A stretch of DNA of 17,221 bases from contig CAJUQM010000046.1 of assembly GCA_910588005.1 (NCBI GenBank), forward strand, positions 1-17,221, in the 5' to 3' direction. Position numbers and translations under genes: made by a program. The notes under the pieces were generated by a model. The model had not been told where the DNA came from and searched no databases. It saw only the letters and a program-made list of their open reading frames with translations. Position 1 is the stretch's first letter; each line of letters starts with the position of its first letter. This DNA comes from an uncultured Oscillibacter sp. GTDB lineage: Bacteria; Bacillota; Clostridia; Oscillospirales; Oscillospiraceae. Shown here in pieces: positions 6,741-14,325 of the stretch.

Positions 6741-7949
6741 TTACGGACCTTCACCCCGGCCCGGTTCTTCCGTGTAGATGGGCACCCGCACCCCGATCTC
6801 CTCCACGCATTCCGCCGACAAGGTCACCAGAAGCACGCCGCCTTTTTGGCGGGAGGCGCACAGCGTGGAAGTGACGGCGCCATAGGGTTCCACAATGGAG
6901 GCGAGGTACGCCGTCAGGATCTTCTCTCCGGCGCCTTCGGCCGCAGCCGCCTCCCGGGCGGTGGGGGCGGACTCGTAAAAGCGGCAGGTTTCTGTCACCA
7001 GTGTCGCCGGCAGACGCAGTCCCAGCAGGGAGAGGGGATGTCTTTTTACTATTTTATCATATTTTGTGCCCTGAATGCTACTGTTTGAGAAGAATTTTAT
7101 GCGGTGAGTTCCAATGGTCAGGGAAAAAAGCGTTTTTTCCTCTCCGGTGTACTGTTTTTCCAGGACCTCCAGAGGCATGGAGGCAGTCAGGGTGTGCCAT
7201 GTCCGGGCGGTGACGCTGCCAAGGCCCGCCAGTACCCGTGCGCCCACGGTATCCGTGTCCTCGATGCCGGAGATCAGCAGCTGGTTTTCCGCCACGGCGG
7301 TACCGGGCTGGACGTTGGCGATGCCGTCCACGGCGCGTACCTTTAATACCAGCCCCGCCCGGCGGGCCACCATATTGGAGAGGGTCTGGCGGTCCAGCTG
7401 CTCGGGGGGCATCACACGCTCCCGCACTTGAACATTGGCGCGGCAGCCGGAGACGTTGACGGAGATCCAGCTCAGCTCCGGGATATCCAGCAGCACGTGG
7501 TTGCGGATGCTCTCTCCGTCCAGGGACAGTCCGAAGGAACCCAGGTGGACGTCGTTTTTTTCCAGCGCCCGCAGGATCTTTTCCGTTGGCACGGTCTCGT
7601 TGCCCTCCACGGCAAAATCCCAGATGAAGAAGGAACCGAGAAACAGGCCCATGGCACAGAGGGTCAGCCCGATCAGCAGGGCCTGCCTGTGGCGGAAGCG
7701 GAAGAGAAAATAGGGCGCGCCCTCCCGGCTCACCACGGTGAGGGTGCAGTCTAAATTTTTGGCCGCCTGCCGCAGGGCGTGCCAATCCCGGCGGCTGAGG
7801 CGGCAGGTGAAGGCGATGGGAGATTCCCACTTCACGTCCCAGAAGGCCAGCTCCCGGGCGCCGCACAGATTTAAAATCCGCTCGGGAAAGGCGCTTTCCG
7901 CCCGGATGAGGACCTGTCCTTGAAGGTGGTTGATGATTCTCCTCAGCAT
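6741..7949 (-). CDS. yqfD: Sporulation protein YqfD
   Basis: 402 residues, the usual length. A soluble N-terminal part (about 1-85) is followed by one membrane segment at about 88-110 (ALLIGLTLCAMGLFLGSFFIW). A large outer domain includes the family patterns VEGNETVPTEKIL (114-126), ELSWISVNVSG and GIANVQPGTAV. YqfD is a conserved membrane protein of endospore formers, needed for sporulation and controlled by sigma-E in Bacillus subtilis; its biochemical role is unknown. The start at 7949 is supported by the upstream GGTGAGGTAG, which contains the yqfC stop codon. yqfC ends four bases before it, so the pair is co-expressed. Confidence 0.95.
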   Translation of the reverse strand: MLRRIINHLQGQVLIRAESAFPERILNLCGARELAFWDVKWESPIAFTCRLSRRDWHALRQAAKNLDCTLTVVSREGAPYFLFRFRHRQALLIGLTLCAMGLFLGSFFIWDFAVEGNETVPTEKILRALEKNDVHLGSFGLSLDGESIRNHVLLDIPELSWISVNVSGCRANVQVRERVMPPEQLDRQTLSNMVARRAGLVLKVRAVDGIANVQPGTAVAENQLLISGIEDTDTVGARVLAGLGSVTARTWHTLTASMPLEVLEKQYTGEEKTLFSLTIGTHRIKFFSNSSIQGTKYDKIVKRHPLSLLGLRLPATLVTETCRFYESAPTAREAAAAEGAGEKILTAYLASIVEPYGAVTSTLCASRQKGGVLLVTLSAECVEEIGVRVPIYTEEPGRGEGP

Positions 7950-7953
7950 TGCG

Positions 7954-8244
7954 CTACCTCACCCACTCCACGGAGTGAATCTCTCCGCCGATTCGCAGCT
8001 CTCCCGCCGTCATGGCGAGAAGTGTTAAGCGATCTCCCTTTATACGCAGGACGCCTCCGGGGGTGTTGGCGTCAATCTGCTGGTCTGTGTAGGCTAAGAT
8101 GCCGGTGTGGTGCTCCAGATAGAGTTGACGGCTGCCAACCATCTCCAGTCTGGGCAGCCCGGCCACCACGTCCGCGGGCAGGTCAAACAGTTCCGCTACC
8201 GTAGTCAAGACGCCGCCGTCCCGGTCTTTTCGATTTCGCTCCAT
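7954..8244 (-). CDS. yqfC: Sporulation protein YqfC
   Basis: 96 residues, close to the usual length for this family. The sequence shows LPRLEMVGSRQLYLEHHTGILAY-type strands and ends IGGEIHSVEWV, typical of YqfC (YabP/YqfC family). In Bacillus subtilis yqfC is sigma-E dependent and lies directly before yqfD, as here. The frame is open to 8352, but the ATG at 8244 is the right start: GAGGTGAA lies six bases before it, and the family begins at this point. It is the first gene of the yqfC-yqfD-phoH-ybeY cluster and is divergent from ylbJ, with about 150 bases between them. Confidence 0.93.
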   Translation of the reverse strand: MERNRKDRDGGVLTTVAELFDLPADVVAGLPRLEMVGSRQLYLEHHTGILAYTDQQIDANTPGGVLRIKGDRLTLLAMTAGELRIGGEIHSVEWVR

Positions 8245-8250
8245 TTGCAG

Positions 8251-8285
8251 TTCACCTCTGGTTGACCCTATGCGGGACATGGGAA
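8251..8285 (-). promoter_or_regulatory. Candidate sigma-E promoter and ribosome site of yqfC
   Basis: The minus strand reads CATAGGGT (8265-8272), six bases, then GAGGTGAA (8251-8258), six bases, ATG at 8244. Fourteen bases upstream of CATAGGGT is GCAAGTT, a 5 of 7 match to the sigma-E -35 KMATATT. The -10 matches CATAnnnT. Transcription would start at about the ribosome site, so the leader is very short. Confidence 0.55.
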
Positions 8286-8348
8286 AAACTTGCCTCAAAA
8301 GCGGAGCGGCCCTGCCCGGAAGGGGAAAACCGGCTGGACGGGTTTGGG

Positions 8349-8389
8349 ACATATGACGGTTCCGTCCGGCATAGGGTAGGGGCGGTGAT
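8349..8389 (+). promoter_or_regulatory. Candidate sigma-E promoter and ribosome site of ylbJ
   Basis: ACATATG (8349-8355) is 5 of 7 against KMATATT. A 14-base spacer leads to CATAGGGT (8370-8377), then AGGGGC and GGTGAT (8384-8389). The -10 is identical to that of divergent yqfC. Together with flanking bases it forms a 14-base inverted repeat with one mismatch (8265-8278 and 8364-8377). Confidence 0.55.
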
Positions 8390-8393
8390 GTGT

Positions 8394-9314
8394 ATGAGAA
8401 TGCGGTGGCGGGGTTTGGCGTGCCTGGGGCTTTGCGCCGTGCTGGCGTGGTTCCTGGCGGACGCCGGAGAGGTCAGAAGGGCGGCGGCAGAGGCTTTGGC
8501 TCTGTGCGGACGGTCTGTGATTCCGGCGCTGTTCCCCTTTTTGGTGCTGTCCATTTTACTGATCTCCCTGGGGTTCGGGGAACTGGTCTCGCCGTATCTC
8601 GCGGGGCTGATGACGCCGCTGTTCCGCCTGCCGGGGTGCGCCAGTTCCGCGCTGCTGCTGGGGCTGGCGGGGGGATATCCCATCGGCGCCCAGACGGCGG
8701 CCCGGCTCTATCGGGAGGGGGCGCTGACCCGGGGAGAGGCGGAGAGGCTTCTGGCGTTCTGCAACAACTCCAATCCCGTGTTTTTGATCAGCGTGCTTGG
8801 AGCCGGGGCCTTTGGCAGCGTCCGGACCGGGGTGTGGCTGTGGCTGATCCACATCCTCTCCGCGCTGCTGGCGGGGCTGGCCTTCCGCCGGGGCGGGGAG
8901 GACGGCTCCCCGCAGTATGTGGCAAGGCGGTCCGCTTCCCAGGGACCCTCCTTTTCCACCGCCCTGGTGGAGGCTGTGAGAGGGGGACTCTCCGGAATGC
9001 TGTCCGTCTGCGCCTTTGTAATTTTTTTCTACGTCCTGGCATCTCCTCTGGCGTCCTTGGGGGGACGGCTGGGTCCGCTGCTGGTGGGGGTAACGGAGCT
9101 GTTTTCCATGACGCCGCTGCTTCCGGCGGACGGCTTTGGCTTTGTGCTGGCGTCCGGCTGTGCCGGCTGGGGCGGTTTGTCCGTCTTGTGCCAGACGGCG
9201 GCGGTGCTGGAGGGCAGCGGACTCCGTCTGCGGACCTGCCTCTTGGGAAAGATTCTCCAAGGCCTGTTGGCCGCCGCTCTGGCGCTGGCTCTCCGCGGAT
9301 ACGTCCTGGGCTGA
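8394..9314 (+). CDS. ylbJ: Sporulation integral membrane protein YlbJ
   Basis: 306 residues from the chosen start. Many hydrophobic segments and the family signature GLAGGYPIGAQTAARLYREGALTRGEAERLLAFCNNSNP-type region (around 85-125) identify YlbJ, a nucleoside-recognition/gate-domain-like membrane protein made in the mother cell under sigma-E and needed for spore resistance in Bacillus. Three ATG codons lie at 8388, 8394 and 8400. I choose 8394 because GGTGAT ends four bases before it, similar to the neighbouring sporulation genes; 8400 is a fair alternative. If the predicted promoter is right, transcription starts only about ten bases before the ATG. A two-way terminator follows immediately. 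Confidence 0.93.
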   Translation: MRMRWRGLACLGLCAVLAWFLADAGEVRRAAAEALALCGRSVIPALFPFLVLSILLISLGFGELVSPYLAGLMTPLFRLPGCASSALLLGLAGGYPIGAQTAARLYREGALTRGEAERLLAFCNNSNPVFLISVLGAGAFGSVRTGVWLWLIHILSALLAGLAFRRGGEDGSPQYVARRSASQGPSFSTALVEAVRGGLSGMLSVCAFVIFFYVLASPLASLGGRLGPLLVGVTELFSMTPLLPADGFGFVLASGCAGWGGLSVLCQTAAVLEGSGLRLRTCLLGKILQGLLAAALALALRGYVLG

Positions 9315-9315
9315 C

Positions 9316-9362
9316 AAAATACCCTCCGCTGCCGGATTATTCGACAACAGAGGGTATTTTTT
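9316..9362. terminator. Bidirectional terminator between ylbJ and deoC
   Basis: AAAATACCCTC (9316-9326) and GAGGGTATTTT (9350-9360) form an 11-bp perfect stem. The A-run on the left and T-run on the right give a U-tract in both directions. It sits directly after the ylbJ stop and 24 bases past the deoC stop, so it serves both convergent genes. Confidence 0.9.
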
Positions 9363-9385
9363 GAGCAATTCTCTACAGTTCGGAG

Positions 9386-10042
9386 TTATTTTCCCATGGC
9401 CTTTACAGCTTTGACAATACGGCTGGTGCCCAAGCGGGAAGCGCCCAAAGCGATGAAGTCCTCCGCGTCTTCCAGGCTTGCAATGCCGCCGGCGGCTTTG
9501 ATCTTTACATGGGGGCCGACATGTTTTGCGAACAGGGCCACGTCCTCCCGGGTGGCGCCGCCTCCTCCAAAGCCGGTGGAGGTCTTGATATAGTCCGCGC
9601 CGGAGTTGGTGACAATTTCGCAGAGCTTGACCTTTTCCTCATCCGTCAGCAGGCAGCACTCGATGATGACCTTTAAAAGCCTTCCGCCGCAGGCGGCCTT
9701 CACGGCCCGGATCTCCGCCAGCAGGTCGTCCCACCGCCGGTCCTTTACCCAGCCGAGGTTGATGACCATGTCCACCTCCTCCGCGCCGTTGTCCACGGCG
9801 TCCTTTGCCATGAAGCACTTGGCGGCGGTGGTGTCATAGCCGTTGGGAAAGCCGATGACCGTGCAGACCGGGAGCCGCCCCGACATATAGTCCGCCGCCT
9901 GGCGCACATAGGAGGCGGGAATGCACACGCTGGTGCAGCCGTATTTCATTCCGTCGTCGCAGACGGCCCGGATCTCCTCCCAGGTAGCTGTCTGGGCCAG
10001 AAGGGTGTGGTCGCATTTTTCAAGGATACTTTTCAGTTCCAT
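9386..10042 (-). CDS. deoC: Deoxyribose-phosphate aldolase
   Basis: 218 residues, the normal size of the short bacterial DeoC group. The Schiff-base lysine is K153 in YIKTSTGFGGGGAT. The second active-site lysine is K182 in VKIKAAGG, and the conserved aspartate is D91 in EEVDMVINLG. The enzyme splits 2-deoxyribose 5-phosphate into acetaldehyde and glyceraldehyde 3-phosphate, feeding deoxynucleoside carbon into glycolysis. The start at 10042 has AAAGGAG ten bases upstream; a longer reading to 10105 is rejected because it runs into the preceding gene. It lies 14 bases after the metallo-beta-lactamase-fold gene and is probably co-transcribed. No other deoxynucleoside genes are nearby. Confidence 0.96.
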   Translation of the reverse strand: MELKSILEKCDHTLLAQTATWEEIRAVCDDGMKYGCTSVCIPASYVRQAADYMSGRLPVCTVIGFPNGYDTTAAKCFMAKDAVDNGAEEVDMVINLGWVKDRRWDDLLAEIRAVKAACGGRLLKVIIECCLLTDEEKVKLCEIVTNSGADYIKTSTGFGGGGATREDVALFAKHVGPHVKIKAAGGIASLEDAEDFIALGASRLGTSRIVKAVKAMGK

Positions 10043-10056
10043 TTTAGGATTCTCCT

Positions 10057-11037
10057 TTATTCTGTCACATAGTAGCGGTATTTTTCCCGTTCCTGCCGGC
10101 GGCATACCCGGCCCCGGACCTCCAGATAATCCAAATGGGCCAGGGCCTCCCCCACGGCGAAGAACTTCTGCTCCAGGGGAAAGTCCTCCCAGCTGCGGCT
10201 GCGGATTTTCCAGCGCATCCGCCCGGCGATCTCATAGCCTGTCAGACCCGGCTCATCCCGGACAGTCTGCCACGCGTCCTCAATCCGCCGCAGGTGGTGG
10301 GCGGTGAGTTCATCCACGCGGTCCCGGAGAATTCCGGTCTCCTGCCGGTGGGCGGGAAGCAGCAGATCCACAGGCAGGTCCCGCACCTTTTGCAGGCTTT
10401 CCAGATAGCTGCCGAGGGCGTCCGGCAGGCTCTCCCAGCGGCAGATGTTGGGGGAGATGTGGAACAGAATGTGATCTCCGGTAAAGAGCCATTTGTCCTC
10501 CGGCGCATAGAGGCACATGTGCCCTGGGGTATGGCCCGGAGTCAGAAGGCAGAGGAGCATGTGCCCGCCGTAGAAGAGCGTATCTCCATCCTGCAGATAC
10601 CGGTATTGGGTCCATGTGCCCGGAGCGGCCGTTTGGGCGGGATTGCTGGTAAAGAGGCGGTCCGTCTCCTCTTGGGTAAAGCCGTCCGCCACGTACCGGG
10701 CATAGAGGCTTCGCCAGTGTGCGCCGTCCATGTAGATCCCTACGCCGGGGCCGTCCACCGCTCCGATGAAGATCTGGCATCCCGGCCGGATCAGCTCCGG
10801 GGCCAGTCCCACATGGTCGCTGTGGAGATGGGTCACGAAGATGTCCATCCGGCCGCGGTTCACGCCCAGCTCCGCCAGCTGCCGCTCCATGGCCTGCCGG
10901 CAGGAGGGCCAGCGAAAGCCGGTGTCAATTAAAAGGCTCCGCGGTCCCTGAATCAGATAGCTGTTCAGGGTTTTCAGAGGATTACCCTCCAAGGGGATCT
11001 CCAGCCGCCACAGCCCCTTTGCCAATTGCTCTGCCAT
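10057..11037 (-). CDS. Metallo-beta-lactamase-fold hydrolase
   Basis: 326 residues. The zinc ligands are all visible: THLHSDHVG (H70, H72, D74, H75), TPGHTPGH (H169 and H173 region), TGDH (D188) and LLPAH (H230). A C-terminal helical extension (about 240-326) with winged-helix-like character (FAVGEALAHLDYLEVRGRV) is typical of the glyoxalase-II-like/LACTB2-like subgroup. The substrate is unknown; thioester or phosphoester hydrolysis is possible. The start at 11037 is preferred to 11049 because GGAGG lies five bases before it and overlaps the upstream ATG. It is the first gene of an operon with deoC and has a strong sigma-A promoter. Confidence 0.9.
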   Translation of the reverse strand: MAEQLAKGLWRLEIPLEGNPLKTLNSYLIQGPRSLLIDTGFRWPSCRQAMERQLAELGVNRGRMDIFVTHLHSDHVGLAPELIRPGCQIFIGAVDGPGVGIYMDGAHWRSLYARYVADGFTQEETDRLFTSNPAQTAAPGTWTQYRYLQDGDTLFYGGHMLLCLLTPGHTPGHMCLYAPEDKWLFTGDHILFHISPNICRWESLPDALGSYLESLQKVRDLPVDLLLPAHRQETGILRDRVDELTAHHLRRIEDAWQTVRDEPGLTGYEIAGRMRWKIRSRSWEDFPLEQKFFAVGEALAHLDYLEVRGRVCRRQEREKYRYYVTE

Positions 11038-11067
11038 ATGTGCCTCCATCCGTCTCTGTTGGTGACG

Positions 11068-11096
11068 AGTATAGCAAGTTTCCGCCCGGATGTCCA
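11068..11096 (-). promoter_or_regulatory. Sigma-A promoter of the MBL-fold hydrolase-deoC operon
   Basis: Minus-strand TGGACA (11091-11096), a 17-base spacer and TATACT (11068-11073). Both boxes match consensus at 5 of 6, and TTGC precedes the -10. Start of transcription is near 11061, about 24 bases before the ATG. Confidence 0.75.
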
Positions 11097-11100
11097 GACT

Positions 11101-11129
11101 CTTCTGCGGGCGGATTGCGCCGGGAGAAG
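11101..11129. repeat. Imperfect inverted repeat between divergent promoters
   Basis: The arms 11101-11112 and 11118-11129 match at 10 of 12 positions around a five-base centre. The repeat lies just upstream of the -35 of the MBL-fold hydrolase promoter and 31 bases upstream of the -35 of the divergent protease gene. It could bind a shared regulator; no function is shown. Confidence 0.3.
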
Positions 11130-11159
11130 GGATTTCCAGAAGGTCCTTTTGCTTTTTTC

Positions 11160-11188
11160 TTGCGCAGCGGGCCAGTTGGTGCTACAAT
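11160..11188 (+). promoter_or_regulatory. Sigma-A promoter of the SLH-protease gene
   Basis: TTGCGC (11160-11165), a 17-base spacer and TACAAT (11183-11188). Transcription would start near 11195, giving a leader of about 78 bases. Confidence 0.65.
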
Positions 11189-11193
11189 GGTAA

Positions 11194-11230
11194 CCGTTAA
11201 CGGCACCGGCCGGTTCTATGCGTCCGGTGC
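11194..11230 (+). promoter_or_regulatory. Palindrome at the transcription start and leader hairpin of the SLH-protease gene
   Basis: CCGTTAACGG (11194-11203) is a perfect 10-base palindrome at the predicted start of transcription, an operator-like position. It abuts a hairpin with arms GCACCGG (11203-11209) and CCGGTGC (11224-11230). Their roles are unproven. Confidence 0.35.
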
Positions 11231-11272
11231 GCAGCTTTTACAGACGATATGTCCTGAATTCGGAGGAACACC

Positions 11273-12574
11273 ATGAAAAAAAGAATGTTATCACTGCTTT
11301 GCGTTTTGACCCTGCTGGCGGCCGCGCTGCCCTCTGCCGCCGCGCTGCAGGGAGACGCCGCCCGGGCGGCGGATGCGCTGGCCACCCTTGGCCTGATAGA
11401 GGCGAGCGCCTCCGGGGATTATAAACTGAGCGCCCCTGCCACCAGGGCGCAGGCCGTGGTGCTGCTGGTGGGCATGGCGGGCGCGGGCAAAGCCGCCAAA
11501 AACGGCAATTGGATCGCCGGCTTTGCGGACATTCCGGACTGGGCCAACGCGGAGATTACATACGCGGCCCAACAGGGATGGGCCACCGGCGCCGGAGGGG
11601 CGGAGTTCAAGCCGGACAGCACCGTCACGGCCAACGCCTGGTTTGCGTTTTTGCTCCGGATGCTGGGATACAGTGACAAGGATGGAGACTTTACCATATC
11701 TGACGCGGCGGCATTTGCCCAGCAGATTGGCCTGGCGTTCCGCGCCTATAGCGGCGGAATGACCCGGGGACAGCTGTATCAATCCGCCCTGGACGCATTG
11801 ACATTTTCCTATAAGGACGGCAGCGCTACGGTGATCGGGCGTTTGGTGGAGCAGGTTCCCTCAACCCGGGCGGCTGCCAATGCGCTGGGCCTGCTGGAGA
11901 CAGCTCTGACGGCCCGCCAGGTGGCGGACCGGCTGACCGCCGCCGTGTTCCGCATGAGCTTTTATGAAAAACAGCAGCAGGTGGACGATGGAAAGCCCAC
12001 CTCCACCTCCAGCGGCTTTTTCATCTCGGCCGACGGGCTGGCTGTCACCAATTATCACGCCATTGAGTATGCCTTTCACGCTACGGTCACCCTCTCTAAC
12101 GGAGAGACTTTCCCGGTGGAGAAGGTGCTCTACTATGATCCGGAGATCGACATCGCCGTGTTGAAGGTCTCAAAGACCAGTACAAGGGGCAAGGCAACCT
12201 CCGCCTTCAAATATCTGGAGATGGCGGGGACCGGGGACGTCCGCCCCGGCGACAAGGTGTACTCCCTCGGAAATCCCCTGGGCGGGGGGCTGGCCGTCAG
12301 TGAGGGCGTGGTCAGCGCCACAGAGCGGGAGGTCAGCGGCTATGCCCGTCCCTGTGTGGTGAATACGGCGGACATCTCCAAGGGCAGCAGCGGCGGCGCG
12401 CTGATGAATGTCTTTGGACAGGTGGTCGCCGTGACCACCGGCGCGTACGCCCAGGGCAACAGCATGTATCTGGCCGTACCCGTGGACCCGGCTATGGAGG
12501 CGGACCTGACGGGAGAGGGCATGACGCTGGAGGAAGTTACCAGTACCGAGAAAAACCGGGTCAAAAAAGATTAA
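11273..12574 (+). CDS. Secreted trypsin-like (HtrA-type) serine protease with SLH-like N-terminal repeats
   Basis: 433 residues. A signal peptide (MKKRMLSLLCVLTLLAAALPSAAA) is followed by SLH-like repeats at about 30-175, with elements such as ALATLGLIEAS, TRAQAVVLLVG, FADIPDWANAEITYAAQQG and MTRGQLYQSALDAL. Residues about 240-410 form a chymotrypsin-fold protease: H262 in TNYHAIE, D293 in DIAVLKV and S373 in GSSGGAL complete the triad. Unlike DegP/HtrA, no PDZ domain follows and there is no membrane anchor. I infer an exported protease held at the cell wall by the SLH-like part, but whether these degenerate repeats bind wall polymers is unclear. The start has GGAGG about seven bases upstream. 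Confidence 0.9.
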   Translation: MKKRMLSLLCVLTLLAAALPSAAALQGDAARAADALATLGLIEASASGDYKLSAPATRAQAVVLLVGMAGAGKAAKNGNWIAGFADIPDWANAEITYAAQQGWATGAGGAEFKPDSTVTANAWFAFLLRMLGYSDKDGDFTISDAAAFAQQIGLAFRAYSGGMTRGQLYQSALDALTFSYKDGSATVIGRLVEQVPSTRAAANALGLLETALTARQVADRLTAAVFRMSFYEKQQQVDDGKPTSTSSGFFISADGLAVTNYHAIEYAFHATVTLSNGETFPVEKVLYYDPEIDIAVLKVSKTSTRGKATSAFKYLEMAGTGDVRPGDKVYSLGNPLGGGLAVSEGVVSATEREVSGYARPCVVNTADISKGSSGGALMNVFGQVVAVTTGAYAQGNSMYLAVPVDPAMEADLTGEGMTLEEVTSTEKNRVKKD

Positions 12575-12583
12575 ACATCCGTA

Positions 12584-12615
12584 AAAGGGGAGCGCTGTGC
12601 ACGGCGCTCCCCTTT
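12584..12615. terminator. Terminator shared by the protease and HAD genes
   Basis: AAAGGGGAGCGC (12584-12595) and GCGCTCCCCTTT (12604-12615) form a 12-bp perfect stem with an eight-base loop. A short U-tract follows in both directions. It lies ten bases past the protease stop and eight past the HAD phosphatase stop, between the convergent genes. Confidence 0.88.
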
Positions 12616-12622
12616 ATGCGCG

Positions 12623-13279
12623 TTATCTGCCGCGCTGCAGAATAAATGCCTCCAGCTCCGCTACGGTCCGGACCACGGCTACGGCGCCGGCGCTTTCCAG
12701 CTCTCCCGGGGGCGCGTAGCCGAAAAACTCCACGCCGGCGCAGTCCATGCCGCATTCCCGGGCGCCCTCCACGTCGTATTTCCGGTCACCCACCATCAGC
12801 CCGCGGCGGGGGTCTTCCAGACCCAGACGGGCCATGGCCTGCCGGATGACCTCCGCCTTGCTCTGGTCCCGCTGGTCGGAGCTGCCGGAGATTACGGTTA
12901 GATAGGGCGCAAAGCCGAACCGCTCACAGATGGAGACGCACTGGGATTCCGCCTTGGAAGAGGCCAGCGCCAGCACATACCCCTGGGCCGTCAGCCGCGC
13001 CATCATCTCCACGGCGCCCGGTGCGGGCCGGTTTTTAAACTGCCCTATGGGGACATACCGCTCCCGGAAGAGCCGGAGAGCCTCCCGGGCGGTGTCCTGA
13101 TTGAACCCGCAGTATGTCATAAAAGATTCCTGCAGAGGCGGGCCGATAAATTTCAAAAGGTCCGCGCTGTCCGGCACGGGACTGCCCAGGGTCTCTATGG
13201 CGTAGCGCACACATTCCAGTACGCCCTCCTTGGAGTCGGTCAAGGTTCCGTCCAGGTCAAAAAAGATAGATTGATACAT
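12623..13279 (-). CDS. HAD-superfamily phosphatase (phosphoglycolate phosphatase/Gph-like)
   Basis: 218 residues. Motif I is FFDLDGTLTDS with nucleophile D8 and acid D10, motif II is S107-S108-K109, motif III lysine is K141, and motif IV is GDRKYDV with D165 and D169. A helical cap lies between about 15 and 80, as in the Gph/PpaX group. Such cytoplasmic enzymes remove phosphate from small metabolites such as phosphoglycolate, pyrophosphate or nucleotides; the substrate cannot be read from sequence. The start is fixed by GGAGGGTGA just before the ATG. It has its own sigma-A promoter and is probably monocistronic. Confidence 0.9.
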   Translation of the reverse strand: MYQSIFFDLDGTLTDSKEGVLECVRYAIETLGSPVPDSADLLKFIGPPLQESFMTYCGFNQDTAREALRLFRERYVPIGQFKNRPAPGAVEMMARLTAQGYVLALASSKAESQCVSICERFGFAPYLTVISGSSDQRDQSKAEVIRQAMARLGLEDPRRGLMVGDRKYDVEGARECGMDCAGVEFFGYAPPGELESAGAVAVVRTVAELEAFILQRGR

Positions 13280-13300
13280 AGGCTCACCCTCCTGCCGGAA

Positions 13301-13329
13301 AGTGTATCACGCCTTTCGCTTTTTCGCAA
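13301..13329 (-). promoter_or_regulatory. Sigma-A promoter of the HAD phosphatase gene
   Basis: Minus-strand TTGCGA (13324-13329), a 17-base spacer and TACACT (13301-13306), about 21 bases before the ATG. The remaining part of the 224-base gap to the ZIP transporter gene shows nothing else clear, including no convincing terminator for that gene. Confidence 0.55.
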
Positions 13330-13503
13330 GGAGCTGTTGGTTTTCTGGAGAAATTAGCAGGATTGTCCATGTCCTGCCCGGAAGAGGGGGGAGGGAGTGG
13401 GTCTCCATGTCCGGAAATTGGATACATAACTGGGGAAGAGGAGGTTGACGGCGGGAACTTTCTGCGGCGGATTCTAGGCCGCTCTGCCGGGTTTTCGGTC
13501 TTC

Positions 13504-14250
13504 TTAGGCGTAGACGATTACCATCCCCGTGATGATTCCCAGCACCGCCGCCAGGGCGGGGATCTTCCCGTGCCACAGCAGCGACGCCTCCGGCAGCAGT
13601 TCCCCAAATACCACGTACAGCATGGCGCCGGAGGCGAAGCTCAGCGCCAGGGTCAGGGAGGAGGGACCCAATGTCCCCAGGGAAAACCCCAGCAGAGCGC
13701 CCAGTACGGTGGGCGCGCCGGTGAGGGCGGCCGCCGCCGCGGCCCGGCCGCGGCCCATTCCGCCGGAGATCAGGGGGACGGCCACCGCCATGCCCTCCGG
13801 AATATTGTGCAGGCCGATTACCACGGCCATCAGCAGCCCGTCCCGGGCCGAGGCGGGCTGCGCCGCTTCCCCGGCGAAGGAGGCGCCGATCACCATGCCT
13901 TCGGGCACGTTGTGCAGGGCGATGGCGGCCGCCATCACCAGTCCGGCCAGGAACAGCCCCTGGCCCGAGCCGTTCTTTTGGCCAATCCAGGCGTTGAGGA
14001 CCCCGGTAGTTCCGCAGCCCAATAAGATCCCCGGCACGGCCAGCCACAGCCGTCCTCCGTCTGGAGACACGGCGTCCGCCAGCAGATCGAAGCAGACCAC
14101 GGCGGTCATTACGCCGGCGGCAAAGCTCAGCAGCAGGCTTACCACCCGGCTGGAGTCCCGGCGGAACAGGCAGGCGGCCAATCCGCCCAACCCTGTTCCG
14201 CCGATCCCTGCCGCCGCCGTGACCAGCAGGACCTCTCTCAAAAGCGCCAT
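13504..14250 (-). CDS. ZIP-family divalent metal transporter (ZupT-like)
   Basis: 248 residues with about eight hydrophobic segments. The two metal-site helices carry HNVPEG (113-118) and HNIPEG (148-153), the hallmark of ZIP proteins. A late helix ASGAMLYVVFGELLPE (206-221) is also characteristic. These inner-membrane proteins move zinc, iron or manganese into the cytoplasm. ATG at 14250 is chosen; a GTG at 14259 is possible, as the ribosome site GGGAAGG is only two bases from it but 11 from the ATG. It is divergent from the LysM-GH18 gene with about 100 bases between. Confidence 0.92.
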   Translation of the reverse strand: MALLREVLLVTAAAGIGGTGLGGLAACLFRRDSSRVVSLLLSFAAGVMTAVVCFDLLADAVSPDGGRLWLAVPGILLGCGTTGVLNAWIGQKNGSGQGLFLAGLVMAAAIALHNVPEGMVIGASFAGEAAQPASARDGLLMAVVIGLHNIPEGMAVAVPLISGGMGRGRAAAAAALTGAPTVLGALLGFSLGTLGPSSLTLALSFASGAMLYVVFGELLPEASLLWHGKIPALAAVLGIITGMVIVYA

Positions 14251-14325
14251 GCGTCCCACCGCCTTCCCAAATCTTTCTGAGAGACTCTATTTTTCCCCGC
14301 TGCCGTCTAGAACTATTCCCGCCGG

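Noticed and set aside
6114..7088. Plus-strand open frame of 324 codons opposite phoH and yqfD
   Set aside because: It crosses two well-supported genes and the gap between them, and has no domain signature.
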